Shown here: positions 45,448-57,924 of the stretch, one piece after another
How positions within the stretch are numbered: the first letter of the stretch is position 1
How the letters are laid out: every line of letters starts with the position of its first letter
NCBI GenBank assembly: GCA_951804985.1
Contig: OX638133.1
Span: forward strand, 11,118,501-11,182,500
Length of the DNA stretch: 64,000 nt
Source of the DNA: Dryomyza anilis
Lineage: Eukaryota > Arthropoda > Insecta > Diptera > Dryomyzidae
Direction: 5' to 3'
Program-made: the position numbers and the translations under genes
Notes under the pieces: generated by a model
Databases searched by the model: none
The model's input: only the letters and a program-made list of their open reading frames with translations
Told to the model about the DNA's origin: nothing

Positions 45448-46165
45448 TATGGGGTTATTCTATGACTCAAAAAAATAAGAAAATGTAAAATAAAAATATG
45501 TCTAATTCTGCACCCAGTTTAAGATACAGGGTGTTGAAGAGATGCATATGTCTAACATAACCTAGTCAAGAAAATTTGTTATAAAGTATAATATGTTGGT
45601 AAATAAATAACAATTTTATAAGTTTTGTTTTAGAAAATTAAATTACTTTCCAATGGTGTATTACATTTTTTTTTTTAAATTTCAACCACTAAATCACAAG
45701 ACCCGCCACTGTTTAATTATTTCTGCAGGATAACTCACCAGTTTAAAATCACTGTAATTAGTTAGAAATTACTCGGAATGAACTGGTCTATCATTATAAA
45801 TTAGAAAAAATGCGGTGATCGATAACGAAATTTTGAGAAAATCAATGACAAAGTAAAAATTTATATTTTTATTTTTGTAAATTTCAACTTTACGTACCTT
45901 TAAAAATAGGAAGAAATGATGGGATTCAAAGATGTGATATACCATTAGAAAGGTATTTTAATTTTCTAAAACTTGACTTTAAATTTGTTATTAATTTATC
46001 AACAGATTATACTTTATAACATATTATCTTGACTAGGTTTTGTCCATAATATGCATCTCTTCAATACCCTGTATCTTGAACTGGGTGCAGAATAAGACAT
46101 ATTTTTATTTAACATTTTCTTATTTTTATGAGTCATAGAATGACCCTCTGAATTATTGGCATCGA
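45448..46165. mobile_element. Nested element with ~150-bp inverted arms
   Basis: GGTTATTCTATGACTC, GATACAGGGTGTTGAAGAG and TAACCTAGTCAAGAAAATTT on the left face their inverses at 46165-45990. The interior is AT-rich and non-coding. It interrupts the element at 43580-46245. Confidence 0.65.
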
Positions 46166-46969
46166 TGAACCAAACACCCTGTATATAACTGATGTATGGG
46201 ATGTCCATGGGAAACATTTTTCTCGTTTTGTTGAGTAGTGTTATTTGTTTTTATATAATTCATAATTAATATTTTTTCCATTATCAATTTTAATTTCTTG
46301 AAAAATTAAATTTCCTAACGAAAATTGGTACCAAACATTATCGGTTGATCATAATATTTTGGGAAAAGTTTTTGAAATTTCATTTAAATTTAAAAAATAC
46401 ACTTTAAATTAAAACTTTAACCTTTAAATAAAAGAATCCACATCATTTTTTTTATATAAAAAAAATCCTCAATAACAATCCCATTTAATCAAACAATGCA
46501 TTTTGTCAATAAACAATTAAAATATTTCTAAAAGACAACAATACTTTATGCAAATGAACAGCAAACGTTATTTTATTGAAATACCTCATGCGCAAAAGAA
46601 AGTCGTATTGCCGCTCTTCAAAATATTTTTCATTTAATAAATAATTAAAAATTTATCATAATGAAATACTAAATTTTTGCCAACATTTAAAGAAACTTGA
46701 CCTTTCACTTTCTATAAAACTTAGTCAAAAATTTTCACTCCATATTTTGATAAAACGCAAACTTTGTTTTCGCTTTATACCAAATATAGTTCTACAAAAA
46801 CAATTTTTAAATTAAATGAATTGAAAAATATATAAGAATTTGTATGTTTTGAATGCTTAATTTTAATTTCTCGAGGTACTATTAACAATGTCTCAAAATA
46901 CATATTTAATTTTTAATTATTAATGCAAAAAGTTTTTTTTTATTATTATTATTATTATGTTTGCTATCA

Positions 46970-47205
46970 GTCTAAACGACGTCAAAGTCGTTTGGTTTTA
47001 ATTGTGTTACTACGTCCATGACGGAATTTACGTTTTCGACGTGAGACAATAGCATTTGACACAATTGGCCGAAATGTGTTGTTTGTGGCTGCCTGCAATC
47101 GCATAGCAGCAGCAGCAAACCGCAGTCGACAAAATCGCAATCGTAACCACGAACCAACTTTTCCAAACGTCCAACAGAGTAGTGCTGCCTAGGTCTGTAT
47201 CCGTT
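46970..47205. other. GC/CpG-richer patch, function unknown
   Basis: It contains GACGTCAAAGTCG, TTTCGACGTGAGAC and an AGCAGCAGCAGC run. Open frames of about 65-70 codons exist on the minus strand but show no domain or conserved pattern that I recognise. A regulatory element or non-coding exon is possible. Confidence 0.25.
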
Positions 47206-47339
47206 TTAATGTTTGTTAGTATTACTGTACGTTTGTTTGTCAATTTATTTGTCTAAATTTTTGTTCGTCACCATTTCTGTCTGTCCCACTTTCAGTCCGT
47301 CTGTCAACATACCTAGGTGTACAGAAAAAATAATTTAAT

Positions 47340-48130
47340 ATCGAAGATTTTCATTTTCGAAGAATGATTAATAATTCATAATATTAATGACTATGAACCT
47401 TAAATGTTACGAATTAATCATCAATTTGTTGAAATGCTGTATTCTTGAATTCATCAATTTGACATACACAGTAACAAATAATTGACGTAAATATAGCAAC
47501 CGATATTAACTGCATTCATTAATCAATCCAGCAATTATATTCACTAATTTAAAGAAAACATTTGCTATTCCTCGTTATATAAGCAATTCCGTTCGCTAAT
47601 ATGAATATTTGTACGTCAATTATTTAGTTTAGCAAATATAATTGCTGAAACTGCGCCGACTAATTAATTTGCTGCATTGACGTACAAATATTCATATTAG
47701 CAAACGGAATTGCTGATTTAACAAAGAACAGCAAATGTTTTTATTAAATTAGTGAATTTCATTGCTGGATTGCTGCATTGATTAATGAATGCAATTAATA
47801 TCGGTTGCTATATGTACGTCGATTATTTGTTACTGTGTAGGCTATGCGAAGATAACTATATTCTTAGAATCATGATCAATAATTCATAATATTTATTAAA
47901 ACAAAACCTACATTTTATGAATTCATTATCAAGTCAATGATATAGTGAATAAGTGTTCTTCAATTTGACGAAGTCTATGCGAAGATAATGTCTTATCACA
48001 TTAATTAATTTTATTCTTCGAGCCATGATTAATAATTCATAATATTAATTAATACAAAATATAAATGTTATGTAATTCATCATTAATTTGATCAAAGACT
48101 GAAAAGTGTTCTTTAATTTGAAACCTATGC
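47340..48130 (+). repeat. Tandem repeat (three ~130-bp units), first unit interrupted
   Basis: Units contain ATGATTAATAATTCATAATA, then AAATGTTA(C/T)GAATTAATCATCA and a TGTTCTTCAATTTGA-type end; copies start near 47350, 47870 and 48005. A 371-bp foldback element is inserted in the first. Confidence 0.65.
47467..47837. mobile_element. Foldback MITE, nearly full-length inverted repeat
   Basis: TA-flanked. The ends CACAGTAACAAATAATTGAC and GTCGATTATTTGTTACTGTG open two arms of about 170 bp that pair almost throughout (GCAACCGATATTAA, GCAATTCCGTTCGCTAATAT), leaving a centre of about 20-30 bases. The RNA would be one long hairpin. The TA target suggests a Tc1/mariner parent. Confidence 0.85.
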
Positions 48131-48784
48131 AGATAGGTATTCAAAAATATTATTATGTAAATCAAGCAGATATTATAAACAAAATCATAAACCATATGAG
48201 AATTATAAATACATAAATGATTTGTGTGAAGAAATTTTATTGGAGTATGAAAAACTTAAAAAAGACATTAATATTTTATAATTGAAATCTGTCGTATTAA
48301 GAAAATAGTAATTGGTAAAAAAAAAATCATCAAATTTATGTTCGATTAATTCGAGTCTAAAGTATTTGGTGTCGTGATGTCAATTGCTAACAAATGCCAA
48401 AAATTCCCTTGAACGATAATACGAGTGGACTCAGTTGCCAAGTTGTATTTCATTTCTGACTCTTAATTATGTTATAGAATTAATTTGGCAAAAATATTTT
48501 AAACTCAAGGCATCGCAAGGTTTTGTACGATTGTGACTCTAACGACAAAAGCATACAAAAAAAAAACACAAATCACATTGGTTGCAATCATCCGCTGTGA
48601 TTGGACGTCAATGTCATTTGCTGTGATATTGCGTGAAATGAAATAACAATTAAACATTAAAACCAACTAGATTTTTCATATGAGCAGGCACAACCAACGC
48701 ACAGCAATGAAATCGGTTGCGACAAACAACCCAAACAATTTATTACGTTTCTTATAGCCTACTCAAAACAAAAAAAGACCGTTT

Positions 48785-48985
48785 ATAACAGTTTGATATG
48801 GTTCTATGATATTATTTTTGTGATAACCGATTATTACAGTACACTTTTTCCTATAACCTCATGCCAAAGAAAAAATGTTTGATATGGCTCTATGATATTA
48901 TTTTTGTGATAACCGATTTTTACAGTAACTTCTTTTTTACAAATAATTTGTTTTTCCTCATGCCAAAGAAAAAAATGTCTATGTG
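48785..48985 (+). repeat. Tandem duplication, ~100-bp unit
   Basis: TTTGATATGGTTCTATGATA and TTTGATATGGCTCTATGATA open two units that share TTTTTGTGATAACCGATT and close with CCTCATGCCAAAGAAAAAA. Confidence 0.75.
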
Positions 48986-49603
48986 TACTACAACATAAGT
49001 ATGTATTCATTGAACTCCTTGCGTTTGACCTGGTTTTAAAATTTTAATTATGTTTATTTTTATTCCAACCATGTTGTGTACCATTTGTTACCATGGATGC
49101 GGAAATGTTGGGTCATCGGGTTATTCCACACATTTTTCCTCCTACTACGCATTTACCGAATAGGTAAAACTGAAAATATAAATTATTTATAAGAGCGTGC
49201 AATTGGAATTAAGTTTTAATATAAGGTTAAATTATACTGCGTTAAATCATAATGCAATTACTACTATGTGCATGTGTCATGTACGATTATTAATAATGAA
49301 ATCATTGAATACCAAGTGTATAGGCGATGAAAAACTTGATCTGACAAAAATTGTAGTTGATTGATTATAGTTTTTTATAGTTAAAAGTATCTGCGTTCGT
49401 ATTAATGTTTTTTAAAATGCAATAAAAATATTAATCATTTATAAATCGTAGTTTTTAAGGTAATAACAGAGATTGGAACGAATAACAAATTCGAACTTGG
49501 TTTAGAATTTACTAACGTTCCATTACACAAAAAGAAAAATAACTTCATATTGATAAATATCGTTGTTCAAACCATGATTCATTTTATTGAAGAGCATTTC
49601 ATA

Positions 49604-49667
49604 GCCGCGGTAGCTCAGTGGTTAGTGCGTTGGACTGCGAGCCGAAAGGTCCCCGGTTCAAGCCTGA
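49604..49667 (+). mobile_element. Truncated SINE head (tRNA-like)
   Basis: GCCGCGGTAGCTCAGTGGTT through GGTTCAAGCCTG repeats the head of the SINE at 2156 with both pol III boxes, then homology stops. Without a closed acceptor stem or 3' part it is not a tRNA gene. Confidence 0.7.
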
Positions 49668-50069
49668 AAATCCTCTTCAGAAAAATCCTCTTTTGGCATG
49701 AGGTTAATTGAACCAACGTTTCCGTGTTGCAACCAAAATACATTTGTTGTAACCTCGTGTCATTAAAATGAACGTACCATTTGTTACTATAACCTAAATG
49801 TTAGTCTACGCAACTGCACGTTCGGTTGTCGTAACCGAACATTTCTTATTCTACCAAAATTTGACCTCATGTCTATTAGCAGTTCGGTTGTCAGTTTCTT
49901 GCCAATAATTATAGATACATGCAGAAATAAATAAACGTCAAAAATGTTCACAAGTCGCAAACAATAGGAAATTCATTAATTAAGTAAAAATGGGAAATAA
50001 ATATATTAATATTAATAAAATAATGAATGAATTCAATACAAATTGCTGTTTAGCTAGTGAAATATAATC

Positions 50070-50102
<33 letters not shown>

Positions 50103-50210
50103 ACAAGTCCTGATTGACTGACTGACTGATCAACGCCCAGACCAAACCCTTAGACCTAGTAACTTGAAATTTGGACAGGGTGCTCATCTACCGACTTAGG
50201 CGCGCACTGA
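50070..50210 (+). repeat. (TA)n microsatellite and repeat-like edge
   Basis: (AT)n of about 26 bases is followed by a GACTGACTGACT run and CAACGCCCAGACCAAACC. This junction looks like the end of a mobile element, but I cannot name the family. Confidence 0.4.
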
Positions 50211-50757
50211 AATTTGAAATTCGTTTTTTTTTAGTTTTGTATTTTGTTTAATTATGGTGAAATAAAATATTAAATATGTCTTCATACTGTTTTTATTTTT
50301 CAGAGAACCGGAATTAATAGATATACTTTTTGGAATTAAGTGTGTGACATATCTACGCATCAAAAATACATATACGCTAGGAGGTTGGTACAACCTTCTA
50401 AGCAGCAAGTTTCCGCATTCGAATAATTTAGTTGGTTGTCGCAACAAATCAGTTTTCTGTGTGTATGTACCACAAATTGTATGTAACCACTATAAGATTT
50501 CCCTGGTACTAACAGATCAACAATTAAATACTATTAAATACAACACTTGTGGCATTTCACTTTTATAAGCGATGCAACAACAAATTGACGTTTCTGTGTT
50601 ATTGTTTCGTATATATACTACATGGTACGAATACCAGACTAGAATACGACGAACTGTGAATACGCTAACTGTTTCTCAAAATTATATTTCGGTTTCTGCA
50701 CAACGACCCTTCATCTGTCAATTGTTAAAGATGTATCTTACTTTTGTGAGGTATATA

Positions 50758-50978
50758 CACCCAGAAAAAGATACTATATAAATAATAGTTTTTTACTATT
50801 AAAAATAGTTAATAGGATAAATTATTATTTTAATCGTAAAATACTATTAAATACTAGAAAATACCATGACATTGCCGTTTAAGTTTATATGAAAAGATTT
50901 ATTTTTTGTATACTATTAAATCAATAATTGTCCTATTGACCAATTTTAATGGGATTTGAGGGAATTTTTTTCTGGGTG
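50758..50978 (+). mobile_element. MITE, CACCCAGAAAA family, copy 5
   Basis: A 221-bp TA-flanked copy; ends CACCCAGAAAAAGATACTAT and TTTTTCTGGGTG. Confidence 0.9.
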
Positions 50979-51975
50979 TAGTATAAAATATACCTATTAA
51001 ATAGATAAATATATAGGCGCATAATCATAGACAATTTAAAGTCGACTTTAAAAATAAATTCGACTTTTTGACATATTTTGTATAGAATAAATTGTTAAAA
51101 AGCTGATTTTAGAATCTATGATTATGCGCCATAGAGTTCTATAGAGTCTAGTTTTTGCCATTTAAATTTGTTTTTAAGTATTTATTTTTTAATATTACTT
51201 ACATTATAGAGCAAAACTTAATAATACAAAAATCATAATAGATATTTCGCCGTGGCAGAAGTATGAATATAACAATTTGTTTTGTGAGAAAACTATACTA
51301 AATTGTAACATGTAATTATCTTAATCTTTTTTATCTTGATAAAAATGTGTTAAATATAAAAATTATAAAATTAATATGAAAGTGTTTTGATTTATATCGC
51401 AATACAAATATATTAAAATAATACTTAACACATATTTTTTAATTAACTTTTTGTTTGTTTTAATAATTCATTGTTCTAATTCATTTTTTAGAAAATAAAT
51501 TACAAATTGCAACACGGTTGACAAATTAGCAGTACAATAACTAACACTATATCTTTTGTATATATTTCATTTGCGTGTTTTATATTAATCTAGAACACTG
51601 TTAAAGTCCGTGCCGCAATAGGTCACGAATTTAAATATTTTGATTAAATGAGTGAATACATAGAATGAAGTTTATTGCATAGAGTAAAAGTAAAATATTT
51701 TTTCGCACACTTTTCCTGGTCGATAATTAAGAATGTCATGTAATAAAAGTGAAGATAATGTTTAAGATAACGTTTAAGATAATACTAATTAAAAGAAAAG
51801 TTTTCGTGAGAAAGAGTTTTTGAAAGAATTGATAATATTAATTAGTACTGAGATATAGTATAAGTGCTAATGAAATCATGCATAACAACGCTAAACATTA
51901 TTTCATTAGAAATTATTAACATAGATCACACTTGAGATAAACAATTTTCAATTATTCGACAAAAACAATAATTGT

Positions 51976-51981
51976 TTTATT
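51976..51981 (-). terminator. Poly(A) signal downstream of the small basic ORF
   Basis: AATAAA on the minus strand, 98 bases beyond the TGA of the frame at 52080-52337. It supports that frame being a transcribed gene, but such hexamers are common in DNA this AT-rich. Confidence 0.35.
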
Positions 51982-52079
51982 CTACAAACTTAATTTAAAC
52001 TTCTTAGAAATACGATTACTTGGGAGAAATAATTTCAAAATACTTTGAAATATAAAAATACTTGAGGGAAATGTTTAAA

Positions 52080-52337
52080 TCAGGTATTAAAACCACTACG
52101 GAAACCGTCGAAACGTTTCGATACCTTTACTCGTTTGGGTTTCACCACTGTTTTAAATAATGAAAAGTCACTTTGAATTTCAGTTTTCTTAGTGTATACA
52201 TTCTTCAGAGAAAGAGTCATAATTCTTTTAGACCGCTTGCGGTCACACTTGACTTTACCTCCACGCATTATTCCCATTGATCGTTTGACATACAACTTAA
52301 GTTGGGATTTCCCCGAGGCGGAAGAAACTTGTCTCAT
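52080..52337 (-). CDS. Small, very basic 85-residue protein, possible intronless gene
   Basis: I do not recognise this protein. The ATG lies in a good fly context (AAACCATGA) with an in-frame TAA two codons upstream, so the start is fixed and there is no spliced-in upstream coding. About 28% of residues are Lys or Arg (VKCDRKRSKRIM, VVKPKRVKVSKRF), spread along the length, with Ser/Thr between. There is one Cys, and no signal peptide or membrane segment. GC content is higher than around it, and AATAAA lies 98 bases past the stop. Such composition fits a chromatin or sperm-nuclear basic protein or a ribosome-type protein, but this is inference. It could also be a chance frame or a retrocopy fragment. 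Confidence 0.4.
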   Translation of the reverse strand: MRQVSSASGKSQLKLYVKRSMGIMRGGKVKCDRKRSKRIMTLSLKNVYTKKTEIQSDFSLFKTVVKPKRVKVSKRFDGFRSGFNT

Positions 52338-52897
52338 GGTTTACAAGGAAACAACATGAAGTGACGCATTATCTCGAACATGGCTCAGACATAAACTTGA
52401 CTAACATGGTACTGTTACAGGCATAAACTACATAAATCTATTTATGTTAAGTATTAAAGTATACATTTAACCCAATTTCCATTTTAAACCTGTGTTTATA
52501 GAGTAAACATTTTGAGTTATTGAAACAATTATCAGCATTTTTAACATACGTTTTCAAAGAGCCTATTAAAAAACTGGGTCATAAGAATAGTAAACATCAT
52601 TGACAGGTCAACAAACAATTAGTTGTTGTGTAACGTACATGTAACGTACAATATTTGTCAAGTTTTTCATTATCATTTTTTAACTTTAAACAAATCAATA
52701 TTTTCAACGCATACTTTGTATTCCTATAGCAACACACCCATATATTGTATATAATTTGAGAAATTATGAACAATAGCCTTAAATTACACCCATGCTTTGT
52801 TTATTAAATGCATATTTTGACATCATCGATATATTAAAGATAAAAAGCATCATTAAAATTCAATTGATACATTGCTTTTATTTTTCATATATATTTA

Positions 52898-53266
52898 GCG
52901 TATTCACAGTTTCATGGTATTGGTACGACATTGTACAAATACGACTGTATGGCAATTGAACTGTGAGCACCACTTTTCTGTTTGTTAAAATATTTCGTCA
53001 AATCAATGCAGCGGACTTATAAAGTTAGGACTTTTTGAAATTATCATAAATATTCCTCGATTTGAAAAGAAAAACAAATATATTAACATTTTATGAGCAC
53101 TATTTGTCTTCAAGTTCAAAATTTGTCTTCATTTTACAAAATACGACACCAAAAAACATGTCTCAGGGATACTCACAAATACAACACTTGTGGTATTTCA
53201 CTTTTATACGTATACATACTACTTGGTACGAATACCATACTAAAATACGATGAACTGTGAATACGC
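52898..53266. mobile_element. MITE with GCGTATTCACAGTT ends
   Basis: GCGTATTCACAGTT and AACTGTGAATACGC lie 369 bp apart, flanked by TA (52896-52897 and 53267-53268). A partial relative (ACAACACTTGTGGCATTTCA to GAACTGTGAATACGCTAA) is at about 50540-50670. Confidence 0.75.
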
Positions 53267-56200
53267 TAATTAATTTTTTAATTGAAACATTTAAAATAAT
53301 ATCTGCGGAAGTCCTTCAATCTAAAAATGGTATCATGCAATGCAATACTTCCTCTATTTTAAATGGAAAGGTTATTAGACGGAAGTGACATAATTTTAAA
53401 CAAATTTCAAAGTGTTAAAAGCCAAGTAACATGACGTCAAATTTTCATGTTGTCGTTCGTTTTGAAATACAGAAAGTGAATATTAGAAAAATAAATCGAT
53501 TTATTCTCAAAACTTGAATAAAATGCTATATTCTCAAAGAGCACCCTGAAATAAAATACTCGGGAATACATTTTCGTAATCCGCAGAATAAATTAAACCT
53601 CTTAGCTAAGTCATGATTGTACATATTATGAGTCGGACACTGATAAGGTTAAAATTCAATTGATCAATTTATACATGATTTAGGTCTGATTATTTTCCGG
53701 ATGTTAACAATTTGAATAAAAATTTATAATTAAATAAACTTTTTTCATATAAATTTTATTTAATTTGAAAACATAAAAATACAAATATTCGTAATATACC
53801 TGATTACTTACATGTCGATATCCTATAAACTTGAATTATACAAAGCACGGAAAAATAATGACAAATATTTTTTTTTAAGAATCGAGTTTGAAACAAAAGA
53901 ATATCTTAATTAGCAACTGCTAATAAATCATATTTGTTTCAGAATTATCGCCCAAAACAATGCAATATATAATTTAATGAAAAAACAGGTCCTGATAAAA
54001 CTGAACATTAAATTTTTTTTAATGAAATGATAAAAAGTGCTTTTAAATGGAATTCTACCCAAATAAAAAAAATTGTTTACTTAAAGATGTAAAAATACTA
54101 AGATTTAATAAAAATAAGAAAAATTAAAAATCAAATGTCTCTAGATAAACAAAAAAACTTGCTATATTTATAGAACGACAATTGCTAAAATGCATTTCCG
54201 ACGACAAATGTCAAAAAACACCACGGTCATTCAACTCTTTTTAACGAGAGCAAATATGTTAGCATTTAATACGATTACCAAAAACCAGATCTTTAAAAAA
54301 AGGTGTGTGAAAATTTGGTGTATTTTATTTTTGCAAAACTAATGATTAAACATTAAAAAGAATGAGCACAAAATAAACAGTTGATGATGATTGGATTTTT
54401 TTGTAAGCCGCCATTATTTGACAGATATTATTTCCGTTGAAAGTTATTTTATATTTTAACATCAATTTTACACAAGAAGAAAAAAAACAGTCGCTTTGAC
54501 TGAGTCACTTTAGTTTGCTGCTCTAAAACCACAAATCAAATTGAATTTAAAGTATGACGTTGTGATTTAGTTGATGACGTTTTGAAATTTGTTGAGTTTT
54601 TTATACTTTTTTCTTAGTATAAATTTGTGTCAATAAGTTGAAGGCCTTTTTGCGAGGTCTTACTTGCTTCTTACTAAACATGTGCTACCCACATCTCTAT
54701 CATTCTCAATCTGAGACATGAAATGCGTGAGTAATCAATGAAATGATATCTTGTTCTGGGTATTTTGGTATGTTATTCATTAAGTAGTAAAAATGTTATA
54801 AATTAGATTGTTTTGGAAAATATTTTTTTTTTAAGCATTTCATTTTATGGCGTAGCTACTTTGTTTCTTGAATGTTTTTTCTGAAATTGAATTAATAAAA
54901 AATTAAATATAAACTTAAAAATATAACAATCCGTAGGTCAGTGGTTAGTTCATTGTACTGTGTCTGAAAGGTTGCGATTTTACACACCAAGTGCTGTAAC
55001 ATTAGAAAGATATCTTTTAGGAAATTCGTTACTATTCGATTTTAGTTCCGTTTAAAATCAATGGATTTTTAAAGCCGGAATTTTTGTACAAAAATCTGTT
55101 TTAAATTGATATACATAAGCGTAACTAAACATGAAAAAAAATACTAAAAACATATATATTTTTTTTTAATTTTAGATAATTATGATGTAAATGAACGGTT
55201 CGACTAAAAAAAGGAGCTATACCATAAATAAACAAAATAAAAAATTGAAAATGTCCCTCAAATAGCACAATGCATGAAAAATATATACTTCAAAGTAGAG
55301 ACACTCACGAGCCCGACGACTAAATATACAGGCGCGCATGATAAAGCACGGAATTTAAAAGATACGAAGAAACACGGAAAAAAACGACATAACACGAAAA
55401 AATCACGGAAAAAAAGAGTCGTAACGTGAAAAATAATTCCGGAACCATTTATATTTTTGAAACCGGAATCTTTATTAAAAATGTGTGGAAGTGGAATCGG
55501 AACCGCTGTTTTAAAAATCTCGGAACCAGAACCGGAACAAATATTATAGTCCCTGTCTGAAAACTCAAAGAACCAGAATCGGAACCACAATTTTAAAAAT
55601 CTTGGAATTCGAACCGGAACCGATATACCAAATGGTTTTAGTCCCTGTAGAATTAAGTTTGAGTCCGTTTTATTCTCTTAAATCTATAAGTAAAACTAAA
55701 ACATCAGATTTTGAAGAAAAGACTAAAATACCAGGAAATTTTTATTTTCTGTACGGTGTTTTAAAATTGGGGTAGAAACTATAAAAACAAACTTTAAAAA
55801 TGTGCTCGATTTTGAAGGCACGGACACGCGACCATCTCTACTCCAAAGGTTAATTATATAAACCCAAACTAGGTCTGCCATTTTTATATAACTTTAACAG
55901 GACATTAACAGATTTCCTATAGCAAGTTTACCCCAAGTTTACCCCATCATATGACAACGCCGTCTTAAAGTTGCGGTTGGTTTTATATAAAAGCGGCGGC
56001 AACTTTATAATATTTAATTTATTGGTAGTGTATTTTCTCTCTGCATATTTTTGTAATAGACCTCAATAATAGTGATGTGATTTATGAGGTATTTAAAAAT
56101 ATACCTCATACATCACTCAAGAGCATTTCACTTTATTGTTCGAACTGAACTTTTTTGTTGATGCCATAAAATTAGTGCGGTACCAAAATGTAACCATTTT

Positions 56201-56580
56201 AGTAACAAGTGCCGAATCGTGGTGACTTGGGTTTTTAAATAATGGTCAAATATATAAACATATTTTATTGTGCCCTAAAAAAGTCGAAATTTGGTAGACC
56301 TACAATTACAATTTTACAATTTTTAGCTACAATGATGAGACTTTGTTATATACAGTTTTTTGTTGATATACTTCACTTGTCCAAATTTCATCTTGATTGG
56401 ACAAGTAGACGTGGTACTTCCCATACATCCGAAAATTGTTGAAATTGTTAATATTAGTATAAATGGTGGGTCGGTTAAATATGAATAACTCCGAAAAGGC
56501 AACATTTTTGTTTTCATTTTTGTAAATAAAAAAATTATTTCAAAACAAAAAAAATAAAAAACCAGTTGAGAAGGTTAGAT
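53267..56580. other. AT-rich intergenic DNA
   Basis: No gene seen. 54932-54997 is a much-decayed tRNA-like SINE head (CCGTAGGTCAGTGGTTAG). 55420-55640 is a degenerate (CCGGAA)n-type simple repeat. The small open frames have no support. Confidence 0.5.
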
Positions 56581-57222
56581 CCATGGGAAATTTTAAAGTA
56601 TGTGTTATTATGATAGTTAGGATTATCAAAATTATAGTCGGTCTAAGCCGACTATAAATACCCTAAACATATGTGTGGTATATAGGTCGCCAGGGTATAC
56701 GAATGCTGAAAATAACTACAAACTTTCCATCCCTGAAGAATTTTCTTTCATTTGATACCCATATTACAAATGGGTAGGTGTACCAAATTTAAATTTTTTT
56801 TTGGGAACCACAAGTCGTTTCGTGGGAAAACATTATTTTTGTGTATTTGAGCATAATGTCAATATATATTTGACCAAAAAAGTTTACCTAAGCACGTATA
56901 CAGTAAAATTGATTTGCAGATGAAAACTTTATATGAGGTATTTGAACAGAAGTGGTCGGTTCTCAGGTCACAATAGACCGATCATGCCTAACTCTAACTC
57001 TAAAGTTTCATTGCTCTAGCTCTTCAACTTTTTCTATGATCGTGATTTAAACAGACAGACAGAAGGACAGACAGACAGACGGACATCGCTAAATCGACTC
57101 AAGAGGTCATGCTGATCAAGAATATATATACTTTACCATACCGGAGATGCTTTTTTCAGGGTGTTACAAACGGCGTACCAAACTGAATATACCCTTTCAC
57201 TCTTAGTGTAGGGTATAAACAT
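56581..57222 (+). mobile_element. DINE/Helentron-like element, copy 2
   Basis: Same order as the copy at 41137, from ATGGGAAATTTTAAA through the GACAGACAGAC core to the TATACCCTTTCACTC hairpin. The internal small frame is broken early by indels. Confidence 0.65.
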
Positions 57223-57524
57223 GAATTTACTCCAGCATTTTTTCTTTCTAAAGTAAGAAAATTTTCTAAAACAATAATATTGCAAAAACTTTATATATAC
57301 CAGATGTAGATACTCAATTACAAAATTTTTTAGTTTTTATGGTTTCATAAATAAACGGTTCAAAAAATTAATCTTGCAATTCTTGCAAAAAATTGTCTGT
57401 GTTTGAGAGAGTAGGGGGACAATTTGATATAAATTGAGTGATGCAATATTGTAGGCAATTTAATTTTCTATACAATGAAAAAAAAAAAATATTAGTCTCT
57501 GATTCACTTTTGAGGTTTTCGCCA

Positions 57525-57690
57525 ACATTAGGTACACGCTGTCCCACTTTCCGGCGGGAATGACAGGATTTTCCAAGGCAATGTTTTCTCTCGGAGGTTT
57601 TCCATTGTCTGCCGAGTGGTAAGGTCGTGAAGAAAACAGTTTCTATTATTATTCTATAATGGTGATTCGAACCAACGACCTATCAAGATC
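57525..57690 (-). mobile_element. Divergent SINE fragment, reverse orientation
   Basis: On the minus strand there is a B-box (GGTTCGAATC), then CTTACCACTCGGCAGACAAT and CCGAGAGAAAACATTGCC, the same body blocks as the SINEs at 2156 and 6757 but diverged. The tail is not clear. Confidence 0.55.
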
Positions 57691-57924
57691 AAAGTTTATT
57701 GAAATTGTAATCATTATTATTTTCAATTTCATACCCCGATTAATAAAAAAGAGATATAAAAATGAAATTTAATATTACACACAATTCGAAATCTATACCA
57801 AAATTGACAAATTAGAAGGCAACTAAAATCTAAACCTTTTTCACGCATTGGTTATGACCCTTTCCTTGTCCTAAAAGTTCATATTAACTCATTTGGTATA
57901 TTTACAGTACTTGATAAAATTACA

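Larger units (their letters stand above)
43580..46245. mobile_element. Foldback element, expanded and invaded copy
   Basis: It matches the simple copy at 22620-23735: left end CAATTCTATATAATTCGCTG, right end TGATGTATGGGATGTCCATG and a tail GAGTAGTGTTATTTG. This copy has an internal tandem array (43679-44750) and a nested insertion (45448-46165), which explain its 2.6 kb length. Confidence 0.7.

Noticed and set aside
46972..47243. Two minus-strand frames of 64 and 71 codons
   Set aside because: Cys/Leu-rich chance frames in a CAG-rich patch; no conserved motif and they overlap each other.
49604..49667. Functional tRNA gene
   Set aside because: Same SINE head, no 3' half of an acceptor stem.
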